DNA of 44,579 nt from Bacteroidota bacterium (GTDB lineage: Bacteria > Bacteroidota > Bacteroidia > UKL13-3). This document shows, one piece after another, positions 36,925 to 44,573 of this stretch. Position 1 is the first letter of the stretch, and every line of letters begins with the position of its first letter. The translations under genes were made by a program, and so were the position numbers. The stretch covers positions 1 through 44,579 of the forward strand of contig JAIYCU010000005.1 of NCBI GenBank assembly GCA_027487835.1, given 5' to 3'. The notes under the pieces were generated by a model. The model was not told where the DNA came from, searched no databases, and saw nothing but the letters and a program-made list of their open reading frames with translations.

Positions 36925-38158
36925 TTTTTGCTTTATAATAAATGGTTGAACATTTCTCTTCTTTAAAAGTTAGAGCTGCAAACTTTTGTAGTTCTTTTGC
37001 TGATAAACTTCTGTATGATTCTATTTCGGAATTTACTAGAGAGGTGTCTCCAATAAATTTTGCAAATGCCAATTTCATTGCCCTGTTTAAAATATTAACA
37101 TCGCCGAAATGAATATTAGTTTCTGTTTTATTGATAACCTTTGTTACCTCATCATTGCTTACACCGTTGATTATTAGGTCATTTAAAACATTTATTATAG
37201 CATTTTCTGCTGTTTCGAAAGAAATTCCCTTTTGAAGCTTACCTTCTATTAGAAATAGGCCAGGATCAACATCTCCAGATATATAGGCATCAATTTCACT
37301 AAATACATCATTATCTTTTACCAATTTGTTGTATAATCTAGCCGATTTGCCAGAACCTAGAATGTCCGAAAGTAAATCACAGGCGAAATAATCATTATCT
37401 AGTCTTCCCCCCATCTTGTATCCCTTTAGAATTAGGTTTACAGGTACATCAGCTTCTACATTTATTTTTCTTGCTTCTGTTTGAGCCAACTCCTTTGCAT
37501 ATAATGGTATTTCAGAACTTCTATTAGGAATAGATTCAAACCATTTGGCACATAGTCTTTTAGTTTCTTCTAAATTTATGTTACCTGCAACAACTAATAT
37601 TGCATTTGAGGGTGCATAAAAATTATCAAAAAATGCTTTAACATCTTTTAGCTGTGTTTTTTCAATATGCTCAATATTTTTACCAATTGTGGGCCAGTTA
37701 TAGGGGTGAGTTTGGTAAGCAAGCGGAAGAATTTTTAACCATAAGTCACCATAGGGTTGGTTTAAGTACCGTTCTTTAAACTCCTCAATAACAACACCTT
37801 TTTGAACATCTAAACTCTTTTGGCTAAAATTTAAGGAAAGCATTCGGTCGCTTTCTAACCAAAAACCAGTTTCAATGTTATTAGCTGGCAATGTTACATA
37901 GTAATTTGTAATGTCATTACTAGTAAAAGCATTACTTTCTCCGCCGGCTCTTTGCAGCTCAGTGTCAAATTCTTCAATGTTTATAGATCCGCCAAACATC
38001 AAATGTTCAAATAAATGAGCAAAACCTGTGTGTTCAGGGTTTTCATTTCTCGAACCAACTTTATATAAAATATTTAGTGCGCACAATTGAGTGGCATCGT
38101 CTTGATGATGGATTACATGTAAACCATTGCTTAACGTAAATTCAGAGTACTGTATCAA
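36911..38158 (-). CDS. M16-family zinc metallopeptidase, catalytic subunit
   Basis: A 415-residue M16B peptidase. The inverted zinc motif HLFEH is at residues 48-52 (FAHLFEHLMFGGS), and the third ligand Glu falls in VVIEEFKER near 125-126. The second half repeats the fold without the motif, as expected. It probably degrades oligopeptides together with the next gene product. No signal peptide is seen. It is the first gene of a seven-gene minus-strand operon. The 97-base spacer to dctA shows no exact promoter match. Confidence 0.9.
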   Translation of the reverse strand: MIQYSEFTLSNGLHVIHHQDDATQLCALNILYKVGSRNENPEHTGFAHLFEHLMFGGSINIEEFDTELQRAGGESNAFTSNDITNYYVTLPANNIETGFWLESDRMLSLNFSQKSLDVQKGVVIEEFKERYLNQPYGDLWLKILPLAYQTHPYNWPTIGKNIEHIEKTQLKDVKAFFDNFYAPSNAILVVAGNINLEETKRLCAKWFESIPNRSSEIPLYAKELAQTEARKINVEADVPVNLILKGYKMGGRLDNDYFACDLLSDILGSGKSARLYNKLVKDNDVFSEIDAYISGDVDPGLFLIEGKLQKGISFETAENAIINVLNDLIINGVSNDEVTKVINKTETNIHFGDVNILNRAMKLAFAKFIGDTSLVNSEIESYRSLSAKELQKFAALTFKEEKCSTIYYKAKNDAE

Positions 38159-38255
38159 GTAAAATTTGGATTAAAGTCCAAAATTAAACCAATACCCTTA
38201 CATCCATATTCTAAATCACTAACAAGATTTAACCTAAATATGTGAATAGTTTCAC

Positions 38256-39629
38256 TTATACCTCACCTTCCCATTTAGCTATTACCCATGTTGCAAGACA
38301 ATTTCCTATTACATTTACTGTAGTCCTACCCATATCCATCAACGCATCTACAGCCAATATTGCAAAGGCTTTGGTGGGGTCTAAGGTGCTACCATCTGGC
38401 ATGCTTAAAGTACTTATTGTTGAGACTAATATCAAAAAGCTGGCGCCCCTAACTCCAGCAACCCCCTTACTTGTAAGCATTAAAATTAAGCACATTTGTA
38501 TTTGTTGCCCCACCGTTAAATCTAAACCAGACGCCTGGGCAATAAAAACCGATGCTAATGATAAATAAAGAGTGGTGCCATCCAGGTTAAAGCTGTAACC
38601 CGTTGGCAAAACAAAAGCTACAACCTTTCTTGGAATACCCATTTGTTCTAATCTTTCCATGGCTTTTGGTAAAGCCGCTTCAGAACTTGCGGTTGCAAAG
38701 GCTATAGAAACAGGCTCAGATATGGCATTTAGAAATTGTTTAAATGGCAGCTTAGTTAGAACGGCTATTGGCAACAGAACAAGTGCGACAAATGCAATTA
38801 AGGCCCCATAAAGCGTTGCAACTAGCTTTAATAAGTTGCCCAGCACTCCAAGCCCCATACTAGCAACTGAATAGGCCATGGCTCCCCCAACAGCAAGAGG
38901 TGCAAATAACATTACAATATGAGTAAACTTAAACATTACTTCGCTTAAACTTTCTGTAAATCGTAGCATTACGCTCTTTTTTTCTTCGTTTTGAACCAAG
39001 GCCAATCCTATACCAAATAAGATACTAAAAATCACAATTTGAAGAATTTGATTCTCCGCGATTGCTTTAGCTATATTCTCAGGAAACACATCCAAAATAA
39101 CATCGTGTGTTTGTTTTTGAGCGAGAAGCTTATTTGCCTTTTCAATTTGGGAACTTCCGGCTTCTAATACTGTGCCAACTCCAGCTTGGGTAAGGTTTAT
39201 TGCAATTAGACCAATAACGAGTGCGACAGTAGTTACAAGTTCGAAATAAATTAGCGATTTTAAGCCCATTCTTCCAACTTGTTTAATGTTTGAATGCCCA
39301 GCAATTCCCACAACTAATGTGGCAAAAAGTAAAGGTGCAATAATGGTTTTTATCAACCGTAAAAATATGTCACTTAACACTTTTAATGGTTTGCTAATTT
39401 CTGGGAAATCATTACCCAAAGCAACACCAATAAACATTGCAACCATTATCCAAGCGGTTAAATTTTTTCTTTCCCAGGCAAACCAAGTTGCTAGACCCAA
39501 ACCCAACCATTTTAGAACCTGAAGCAATGCATCTGGAATTTTTGCGATTGCATATTGGTTGATTAAATACAAAATCGATAATACACCAAACAACATAATT
39601 GTTGCTATTAAAAGTCTTTTTGCCTTCAT
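38256..39629 (-). CDS. dicarboxylate/amino acid:cation symporter (DctA/GltP type)
   Basis: A 457-residue DAACS (SLC1-type) transporter. Signatures are the serine-rich hairpin ASSEAALPKAMERLEQMGIPRKVVAFVLPTGYSFNLDGTTLYL, the SFNLDGT sodium/substrate motif and the second hairpin KGVAGVRGASFLIL. It takes up C4-dicarboxylates or acidic amino acids coupled to sodium or protons; the exact substrate cannot be told. The N-terminal 60 residues add two helices before the core. ATG 39629 lies 5 bases after a TAAGTTTG box, which suggests a leaderless mRNA. Confidence 0.9.
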   Translation of the reverse strand: MKAKRLLIATIMLFGVLSILYLINQYAIAKIPDALLQVLKWLGLGLATWFAWERKNLTAWIMVAMFIGVALGNDFPEISKPLKVLSDIFLRLIKTIIAPLLFATLVVGIAGHSNIKQVGRMGLKSLIYFELVTTVALVIGLIAINLTQAGVGTVLEAGSSQIEKANKLLAQKQTHDVILDVFPENIAKAIAENQILQIVIFSILFGIGLALVQNEEKKSVMLRFTESLSEVMFKFTHIVMLFAPLAVGGAMAYSVASMGLGVLGNLLKLVATLYGALIAFVALVLLPIAVLTKLPFKQFLNAISEPVSIAFATASSEAALPKAMERLEQMGIPRKVVAFVLPTGYSFNLDGTTLYLSLASVFIAQASGLDLTVGQQIQMCLILMLTSKGVAGVRGASFLILVSTISTLSMPDGSTLDPTKAFAILAVDALMDMGRTTVNVIGNCLATWVIAKWEGEV

Positions 39630-39634
39630 GAGTC

Positions 39635-39642
39635 CAAACTTA
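39635..39642 (-). promoter_or_regulatory. -7 box of the symporter gene
   Basis: On the minus strand this reads TAAGTTTG, an exact TAnnTTTG, 5 bases before the ATG at 39629. No strict TTG at the -33 position is visible. Confidence 0.42.
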
Positions 39643-39681
39643 TGAAAAAACCACCACGATTCGATTGCTTTGATAATCTTT

Positions 39682-39692
39682 GGTTCAAACCG
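39682..39692 (-). repeat. dispersed motif CGGTTTGAACC, copy 6
   Basis: Exact 11-mer on the minus strand in the intergenic spacer between the symporter and rluB genes, flanked as TTTTTCGGTTTGAACCAAAG. This copy is non-coding. Confidence 0.7.
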
Positions 39693-39724
39693 AAAAATAA
39701 AACAAGCGTTTTGTGTATAATATG

Positions 39725-39754
39725 TTGAAAAACACCAACAGAAAGCTATCTTTG
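39725..39754 (+). promoter_or_regulatory. rluB promoter
   Basis: TTG (39725-39727), 19 bases, TATCTTTG (39747-39754). ATG 39762 follows after 7 bases, so transcription probably begins at or just before the start codon. Confidence 0.6.
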
Positions 39755-39761
39755 TAGGCTA

Positions 39762-41225
39762 ATGATACGAAAAAATACAGCAGGAAAAGCACCTGCACGC
39801 AAAGGGAAAGTAAGTGGTTCTAGCGCAACAGGTAGAAAAAGAGCAGTCCAAACAAAATCATATAAGCCAAAATCTGAGGGAGCAGCCATAAAATCTGAGA
39901 GCAGGACACCTCGCACTTCATCTTCAAAACCTCGGTTTGATTCTAAGGGAGGTGCCCCTAGAAAGAATGTGAATTCGCGTTTTAGCGCAAAGTCAGAAAG
40001 CCCTGGGTCAAAAGCAGAAGGAAGACCAGCTCGCACTGGGGCTTCAAAATTCAAATTTGAATCTAAAAGTGCAACGCCACGGAAATCAACTAGCAGATTT
40101 AGAACAAACACTAGTGAAACCAGAGCAACAAAAAAAGAGCAAGACCCAACTAAAAAACCTTATGGTAAGGCAAGTTCTTATCAAGATAGGATAAAATTAA
40201 AGAGTTTATCTGAGTCAAAACCAGTTAAGGAGAATATTGAAAGGGAGTCGAAGCGAGAGCGCACAGCGAGAGAAAAAACGTATGTAAATTTTGATGGACC
40301 AAAAGGAAAAGGTAAATTCACAAAAAAGAATGAGTTAAAAGGCTTTAATCCAAAAATTAGCGCAAAAAATGAGGAAGACTTTAGGTTTAAAAAGCCGGGG
40401 TCTAGAGGAAAACAAATTATTGTTGAAGAGCAGCAGGAGTTAGGAAAAGGCAAATTGAAAGGTAATACCAAGGAATGGGTTACCGAAAATGCGCTTAAAA
40501 AGGGAGAAGAGATTAGGATAAACCGATATATTTCAAATGCTGGAGTTTGCAGTAGGAGAGAAGCAGATGAGTTAATTACGGCAGGGTTGGTTTCCGTAAA
40601 TGGCCAAGTAGTGACCGAGATGGGACTTAAGGTAAAAGCTGGAGATGTGGTAAGGTTTAATGGTGAAAAATTAAATGTAGAGGCAAAAGTTTACATTGTA
40701 TTAAATAAACCTAAAGACGCTATTACCACCTCAGATGACCCAGAAGGCAGAAACACCGTAATGGATTTATTTGAAGGTAAAATGAGGGAGCGCATTTACC
40801 CTGTTGGTAGGTTAGATAGAAATACAACAGGTGTATTACTTTTGACAAATGATGGCGAAATGTCGCAAAGACTTATGCACCCTAAGTATGAGGTAAAAAA
40901 AGTATATAAAGCCACATTAAACAAAGCAATAAAGCCAACGGATTTATGGACTTTGGCCAATGGTGTTGAGCTCGAGGATGGTTTTATAAAACCTGATGCA
41001 TTGGGTCAATCAGACCCTAAGGATAAATCAATTGTTGGGGTAGAAATACACAGTGGAAAAAACAGAATTATCCATAGAATTTTTGAACATTTAGGTTATA
41101 CGGTAGATAAATTAGATAGGGTTTTATATGCTGGTTTGGATAAGGGGAAACTCAAAAGAGGAGAGTGGCGAGAGTTAACAGAAAAGGAGCTAAAACAAAT
41201 AAAACGTATGTTGCATTTGAAATAA
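39762..41225 (+). CDS. rluB: RsuA/RluB-family pseudouridine synthase with long basic N-terminal arm
   Basis: A 487-residue protein. The C-terminal 240 residues form the enzyme. An S4 RNA-binding domain (IRINRYISNAGVCSRREADELI) is followed by the catalytic domain with GRLDRNTTGVLLLTNDG; its Asp is the nucleophile that isomerises uridine. The family acts on 23S rRNA (RluB/RluE/RluF) or 16S rRNA (RsuA); the fit is best to RluB. Residues 1-247 are rich in Lys, Arg, Ser and Gly and probably disordered. They include two imperfect 32-residue repeats (about 44-76 and 84-115) built on 'R.ART..SK..F.SK...PRK...RF'. A promoter lies 7 bases upstream of the ATG. Confidence 0.88.
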   Translation: MIRKNTAGKAPARKGKVSGSSATGRKRAVQTKSYKPKSEGAAIKSESRTPRTSSSKPRFDSKGGAPRKNVNSRFSAKSESPGSKAEGRPARTGASKFKFESKSATPRKSTSRFRTNTSETRATKKEQDPTKKPYGKASSYQDRIKLKSLSESKPVKENIERESKRERTAREKTYVNFDGPKGKGKFTKKNELKGFNPKISAKNEEDFRFKKPGSRGKQIIVEEQQELGKGKLKGNTKEWVTENALKKGEEIRINRYISNAGVCSRREADELITAGLVSVNGQVVTEMGLKVKAGDVVRFNGEKLNVEAKVYIVLNKPKDAITTSDDPEGRNTVMDLFEGKMRERIYPVGRLDRNTTGVLLLTNDGEMSQRLMHPKYEVKKVYKATLNKAIKPTDLWTLANGVELEDGFIKPDALGQSDPKDKSIVGVEIHSGKNRIIHRIFEHLGYTVDKLDRVLYAGLDKGKLKRGEWRELTEKELKQIKRMLHLK

Positions 41226-41240
41226 TCTAAAATCTTTTAA

Positions 41241-41268
41241 TTGGGTAGCTAAAAAATAGCTAATTTTG
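41241..41268 (+). promoter_or_regulatory. tatA-gatA promoter
   Basis: TTG (41241-41243), 17 bases, TAATTTTG (41261-41268), then 19 bases to ATG 41288. Both elements match the consensus exactly. Confidence 0.55.
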
Positions 41269-41287
41269 AACTTTAAATATTAATCAT

Positions 41288-41476
41288 ATGTTTGGACTAG
41301 GTGGATCAGAAATGATCGTTATTTTGCTTGTAATTTTATTATTATTTGGCGGTAAAAAAATACCTGAATTAATGCGTGGTTTAGGTACGGGCATCAGAGA
41401 ATTTAACGACGCAAAAAAGAACGTTAAAGAGCAGATTGAAGAAGGAATGAAGGCTAAAGAGCAGGAAAAAAAATAG
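41288..41476 (+). CDS. tatA: Sec-independent translocase protein TatA/E
   Basis: A 62-residue membrane protein. A short hydrophobic helix ([17 protein letters not shown]) is followed by the [24 protein letters not shown] amphipathic helix and a charged tail ([15 protein letters not shown]). This is the standard TatA layout and length. TatA oligomers form the pore for folded proteins with twin-arginine signals. TatB cannot be told apart fully by sequence alone, but the Gly-Lys hinge and short tail favour TatA. tatC is not in the window. gatA starts 11 bases downstream. Confidence 0.93.
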   Translation: MFGLGGSEMIVILLVILLLFGGKKIPELMRGLGTGIREFNDAKKNVKEQIEEGMKAKEQEKK

Positions 41477-41487
41477 TTTAGCATTTC

Positions 41488-42897
41488 ATGTATACTAGTT
41501 TAGCCCAAATCCGCACGGACTTAGAATCTGGTGAAATTAATCTGCCTAAGTTGGTTAATAATTACCTTGAAACTATTCAGGAAAAACAGCATCTAAATGC
41601 ATTTTTAGAAGTTTATGAAATAGAGGCAAAAGAAAGGGCAGCTATAATTGAAAAAAAAATAGAGGCCGGTGTGGCAGGAAAGTTAGCCGGAATGGTAATT
41701 GGGCTAAAGGATAATATTGTTTATAAGGGACATAAGGTCTCGGCATCTTCTAAAATACTAGCTGGTTTTGAATCATTGTATTCTGCCACAATTGTGGAGA
41801 GACTATTGGCTGAGGATGCAATTATCATTGGAAGATTAAATTGCGATGAGTTTGCAATGGGTGCTTCTAATGAAAATTCTGCCTTTGGACCTGTTAAAAA
41901 TGCATTAGATGAAAGTCGAGTTTCAGGCGGATCAAGCGGAGGTGCAGCAGTTTCTGTTCAAGCAGGAATGTGCCTTTTAAGCTTAGGGAGTGATACAGGA
42001 GGCAGCATAAGGCAGCCGGCATCTTTTTGTGGTTTGTATGGTTTTAAACCTACCTATGGATATGTCTCTAGATATGGGTTAATTGCTTATGCTTCATCCT
42101 TTGATATAATAGGCCCAATTGCTCATAATATCGAAGATTTAAAACTAGTTATGGAAACCATTGCAGGTTCAGATGAAAATGATGCAACGTCTGTTCAGCA
42201 AGCAATTCCAAGTTTTCTGCAATTGCCCAAAGAGACTGAATCTAAAAGAAAGTTTGCCTACATTAAAGAAACACTAGAAACTGAAGGAGTTGAGCCAGCT
42301 GTAAAAGCAGAAACCGAAAAGTTTTTAAAGGAACTTATTAGTAAAGGTCATCAAGTAGATGCAATAAGTTTTGATTTATTGTCGGTAATGGTGCCGGTAT
42401 ATTATACATTAACTACAGCTGAGGCCTCATCTAATTTAGCTAGATTTGCAGGCATGCATTATGGTTTTAGGAGTCAAAATGCGGTAGATTTAGAAAGCAC
42501 GATAAAGAAATCTAGATCAGAAGGATTTGGGCCGGAAGTTAAGAGGAGAATTATGTTAGGTACCTTTGTATTATCTTCTGGTTATTATGATGCATATTAT
42601 AGTAAAGCTCAAAAAGTGAGACGTTTGGTTAAAAATAAGACAGAAGAAATCTTTAAAAATTACGATTTTATTATTTCTCCAACCTCTCCTACGACGGCCT
42701 TTAAAATTGGTGAAAAGTCGGATAATCCGCTAGCCATGTACTTAGCAGATATATTTACTGTTCATGCAAATATTGCTGGAATTCCTGCCATTAGCATTCC
42801 TAATGGACATGATACTAATGGGCTTCCAATAGGTCTGCAAATAATGGCCCCTTTGGGAAAAGACGCTGCTTTATTGAATCTTATTTCTACCCTGTAA
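41488..42897 (+). CDS. gatA: aspartyl/glutamyl-tRNA amidotransferase subunit A
   Basis: A 469-residue amidase-signature protein. It liberates ammonia from glutamine for GatB to convert Glu-tRNA(Gln) (or Asp-tRNA(Asn)) to the amide form. The Ser-cisSer-Lys triad is visible: K in GMVIGLKDNI, and the serines in RVSGGSSGGAAVSVQAG and GSDTGGSIRQPASFCGLYGFKPTYGYVSRYG. The C-terminal IPAISIPNGHDTNGLPIGLQIMAP is typical. It follows tatA by 11 bases in the same transcript. gatB and gatC are not in the window. Confidence 0.95.
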   Translation: MYTSLAQIRTDLESGEINLPKLVNNYLETIQEKQHLNAFLEVYEIEAKERAAIIEKKIEAGVAGKLAGMVIGLKDNIVYKGHKVSASSKILAGFESLYSATIVERLLAEDAIIIGRLNCDEFAMGASNENSAFGPVKNALDESRVSGGSSGGAAVSVQAGMCLLSLGSDTGGSIRQPASFCGLYGFKPTYGYVSRYGLIAYASSFDIIGPIAHNIEDLKLVMETIAGSDENDATSVQQAIPSFLQLPKETESKRKFAYIKETLETEGVEPAVKAETEKFLKELISKGHQVDAISFDLLSVMVPVYYTLTTAEASSNLARFAGMHYGFRSQNAVDLESTIKKSRSEGFGPEVKRRIMLGTFVLSSGYYDAYYSKAQKVRRLVKNKTEEIFKNYDFIISPTSPTTAFKIGEKSDNPLAMYLADIFTVHANIAGIPAISIPNGHDTNGLPIGLQIMAPLGKDAALLNLISTL

Positions 42898-42993
42898 CAA
42901 TTGTCCTTTGCAAGTGGCAAATGGAGAGAACAAGTGTTTAAATCTTAATTAGTTTCTCAAATTTTTTCTAAATCAAAATTTAGCTTGCGCACT

Positions 42994-44217
42994 ATGGGAA
43001 GATTGTGTTTTTTTTTGTTTTTTGTTTTTTGTTTTAATTTAGTTGAAGCTAAAAAAACAGCTGGAATAACTGACGAGTTGCTTCAATCTAGAATTGCCTC
43101 AATGAGCAGTAGTATTGAGTTGACATGGCACCCATCTGTTAGGCCTTTTATTGAGGATTATCTAAATAACCCAGATAAAGTTAGGGCGCTTATTGGCAGA
43201 AGCAAGTATTATTTTCCATTGCTAGAAAAAAGTTTAAAAGCAAAAGGTTTACCAACAGGGTTAAAATATTTGGCAGCTACTGCCTCCTCTTTAGATCCAT
43301 CCACTGTTGCCTCTAATGGTGCAAGTGGTATCTGGATGATGACATATGCTGTAAGTAAAATGTACAAGTTAAAGGTTAATACTTATATTGATGAACGCAG
43401 AGATCCTGTAAAATCTAGTATGGTTGCTGCACAACACTTTAAAGATTTATATAGTATTTATAAAAGTTGGCCACTAGCCATTGCAAGTTATGGCTGCTCG
43501 CCAGTTACCCTAAATAAGTGTATTCGAATAAGTGGAAACAGCCTTTATTTTTGGGATATTTATCCGCATATGCCGGCTTTTTGTAAAGATTTGTATCCTA
43601 GAATAGTGGCTACTGCCTACATTCTTAATTTTTACAAAGAACATGGAATAGCTACAGCAGAACCAACTTTTGAGGTAGAAACAGACAGTTTGTTCGTAAA
43701 TAAATGGCTTTCATTTGAGCAAATTTCTGCTGTTACAGGTACTCCAATAAATGAATTGCGAGAATTAAACCCCATATTTAGAAAGGATGTAATCCCTTTT
43801 TCAGTTGAAGGGTATTTAGTTAAGGTTCCAAGCTCCAAATCAAAGAATTTAAGCTTTTTAAAGGATTCAGTTTTTAGACCAATAAATGTTTCTGACTTAC
43901 AAGCGGATCCAGTTCAAAAACTGAAGGAACAAATAGTTGATAGTGTTGCTGATAGTCGCACAAATGCAAGCACGGAGAAGAAGTTTACTAAAAAGAAACT
44001 AATTTATAAAGTTAAGAAGGGGGATAATCTTGGAGACTTAGCAGATTGTTTTGATGTGCCTGCTTCTGATATAAAATCATGGAACAAACTCAAAAAGAAT
44101 TCCTTAAAGTATGGTCAGAACTTAACTATTTGGGTGGAAGGCAACAAATTAGGTTACTATAAAAAGATTAATAGTATGACTCTATCACAAAAGAAAAAGA
44201 TACGGGCTAAAGATTAG
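42994..44217 (+). CDS. transglycosylase-like (MltD-type) LysM protein lacking the catalytic Glu
   Basis: From ATG 42994 the precursor has 407 residues, with signal peptide GRLCFFLFFVFCFNLVEA. Residues about 60-220 follow the MltD-type SLT fold of this phylum: RSKYYFPLLEKSLKAKGLP, then ASGIWMMTYAVSKMYKL, YIDERRDPVKSS and ASYGCSPVTLNKCIR. Where active members have LPIIES the sequence reads LAATAS, placing Ala (residue 97) at the catalytic Glu position. The later YNCGPGNV motif is YGCSPVTL. A LysM module (YKVKKGDNLGDLADCFDVP) lies near the C-terminus, with a weaker one before it. I infer a non-catalytic peptidoglycan-binding protein. The TTG at 42985 is rejected because it overlaps a -7-like TAGCTTGC. 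Confidence 0.82.
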   Translation: MGRLCFFLFFVFCFNLVEAKKTAGITDELLQSRIASMSSSIELTWHPSVRPFIEDYLNNPDKVRALIGRSKYYFPLLEKSLKAKGLPTGLKYLAATASSLDPSTVASNGASGIWMMTYAVSKMYKLKVNTYIDERRDPVKSSMVAAQHFKDLYSIYKSWPLAIASYGCSPVTLNKCIRISGNSLYFWDIYPHMPAFCKDLYPRIVATAYILNFYKEHGIATAEPTFEVETDSLFVNKWLSFEQISAVTGTPINELRELNPIFRKDVIPFSVEGYLVKVPSSKSKNLSFLKDSVFRPINVSDLQADPVQKLKEQIVDSVADSRTNASTEKKFTKKKLIYKVKKGDNLGDLADCFDVPASDIKSWNKLKKNSLKYGQNLTIWVEGNKLGYYKKINSMTLSQKKKIRAKD

Positions 44218-44223
44218 GGCATA

Positions 44224-44253
44224 AAAAAACCGCTTCATTTGAAGCGGTTTTTT
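44224..44253. terminator. bidirectional intrinsic terminator
   Basis: A-run, CCGCTTCA, loop TT, TGAAGCGG, T-run: an 8-bp GC-containing stem extended by six A/T pairs. It lies between the convergent LysM protein gene and the RRM gene. Confidence 0.9.
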
Positions 44254-44260
44254 ATAAACA

Positions 44261-44280
44261 TAAGAGATTAGAATCTCTTA
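44261..44280. repeat. perfect inverted repeat at the 3' end of the RRM gene
   Basis: TAAGAGATT-AG-AATCTCTTA: a perfect 9-bp inverted repeat with a 2-base loop. It includes the RRM stop codon and its last codons. It may add to termination or protect the transcript end. Confidence 0.5.
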
Positions 44281-44573
44281 TTGAATGATCTGCGTTCGCC
44301 ACCACCGTTGCTGCTACGAGCAGGTCTCTCTTCGCGAGGACGAGCTTCGTTCACAGTAATGTTGCGGTCTTTAAAGGCTTGACCATTAAGAGCGTTGATG
44401 GCATTATGGCCTGATGTTGTATCAGGCATTTCCACAAAACCAAATCCTTTGCTGCGGCCAGTGAATTTGTCGCTAACTATGTTAGCAGAGCTTACTTCGC
44501 CGAATTGGAGAAAGAGGCTACGTAAATCATCCTCAGTTGTGCTCCAGTTTAAATTTCCAATATAGATGTTCAT
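44268..44573 (-). CDS. RRM-domain RNA-binding protein
   Basis: A 101-residue protein with one RNA-recognition motif (residues 1-78): RNP2 is IYIGNL at 3-8 and RNP1 is SKGFGFVEM near 41-49. The tail (RPREERPARSSNGGGERRSFNKRF) is Arg/Gly-rich and probably flexible. This is the glycine-rich RRM protein type also found in cyanobacteria and many Bacteroidota, where members are linked to stress or cold response. No such link is shown here. The ATG is 6 bases from the window edge, so its promoter is outside. Confidence 0.93.
   Translation of the reverse strand: MNIYIGNLNWSTTEDDLRSLFLQFGEVSSANIVSDKFTGRSKGFGFVEMPDTTSGHNAINALNGQAFKDRNITVNEARPREERPARSSNGGGERRSFNKRF

Noticed and set aside
29089-38158. 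The AT-rich minus-strand block as a horizontally acquired island.
   Set aside because: It contains core genes (mnmG, ybeY), no integrase, tRNA or repeat borders, and the genes are tightly packed. Position next to a candidate origin or operon-specific drift explains the composition more simply.
38159-38255. Promoter for the seven-gene operon in the spacer before the M16 gene.
   Set aside because: The best candidate (TTAATTTG on the minus strand, 38179-38186) does not fit TAnnTTTG well and has no clear -33 partner, so I did not call it; read-through from the symporter gene is possible.
9460-39692. The core GGTTCAAACC resembles the T-arm (B-box) of tRNA genes, raising the idea of tRNA fragments.
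   Set aside because: None of the six copies is accompanied by an acceptor stem, D-arm or anticodon arm, and four copies lie in sense or antisense coding sequence of intact genes.
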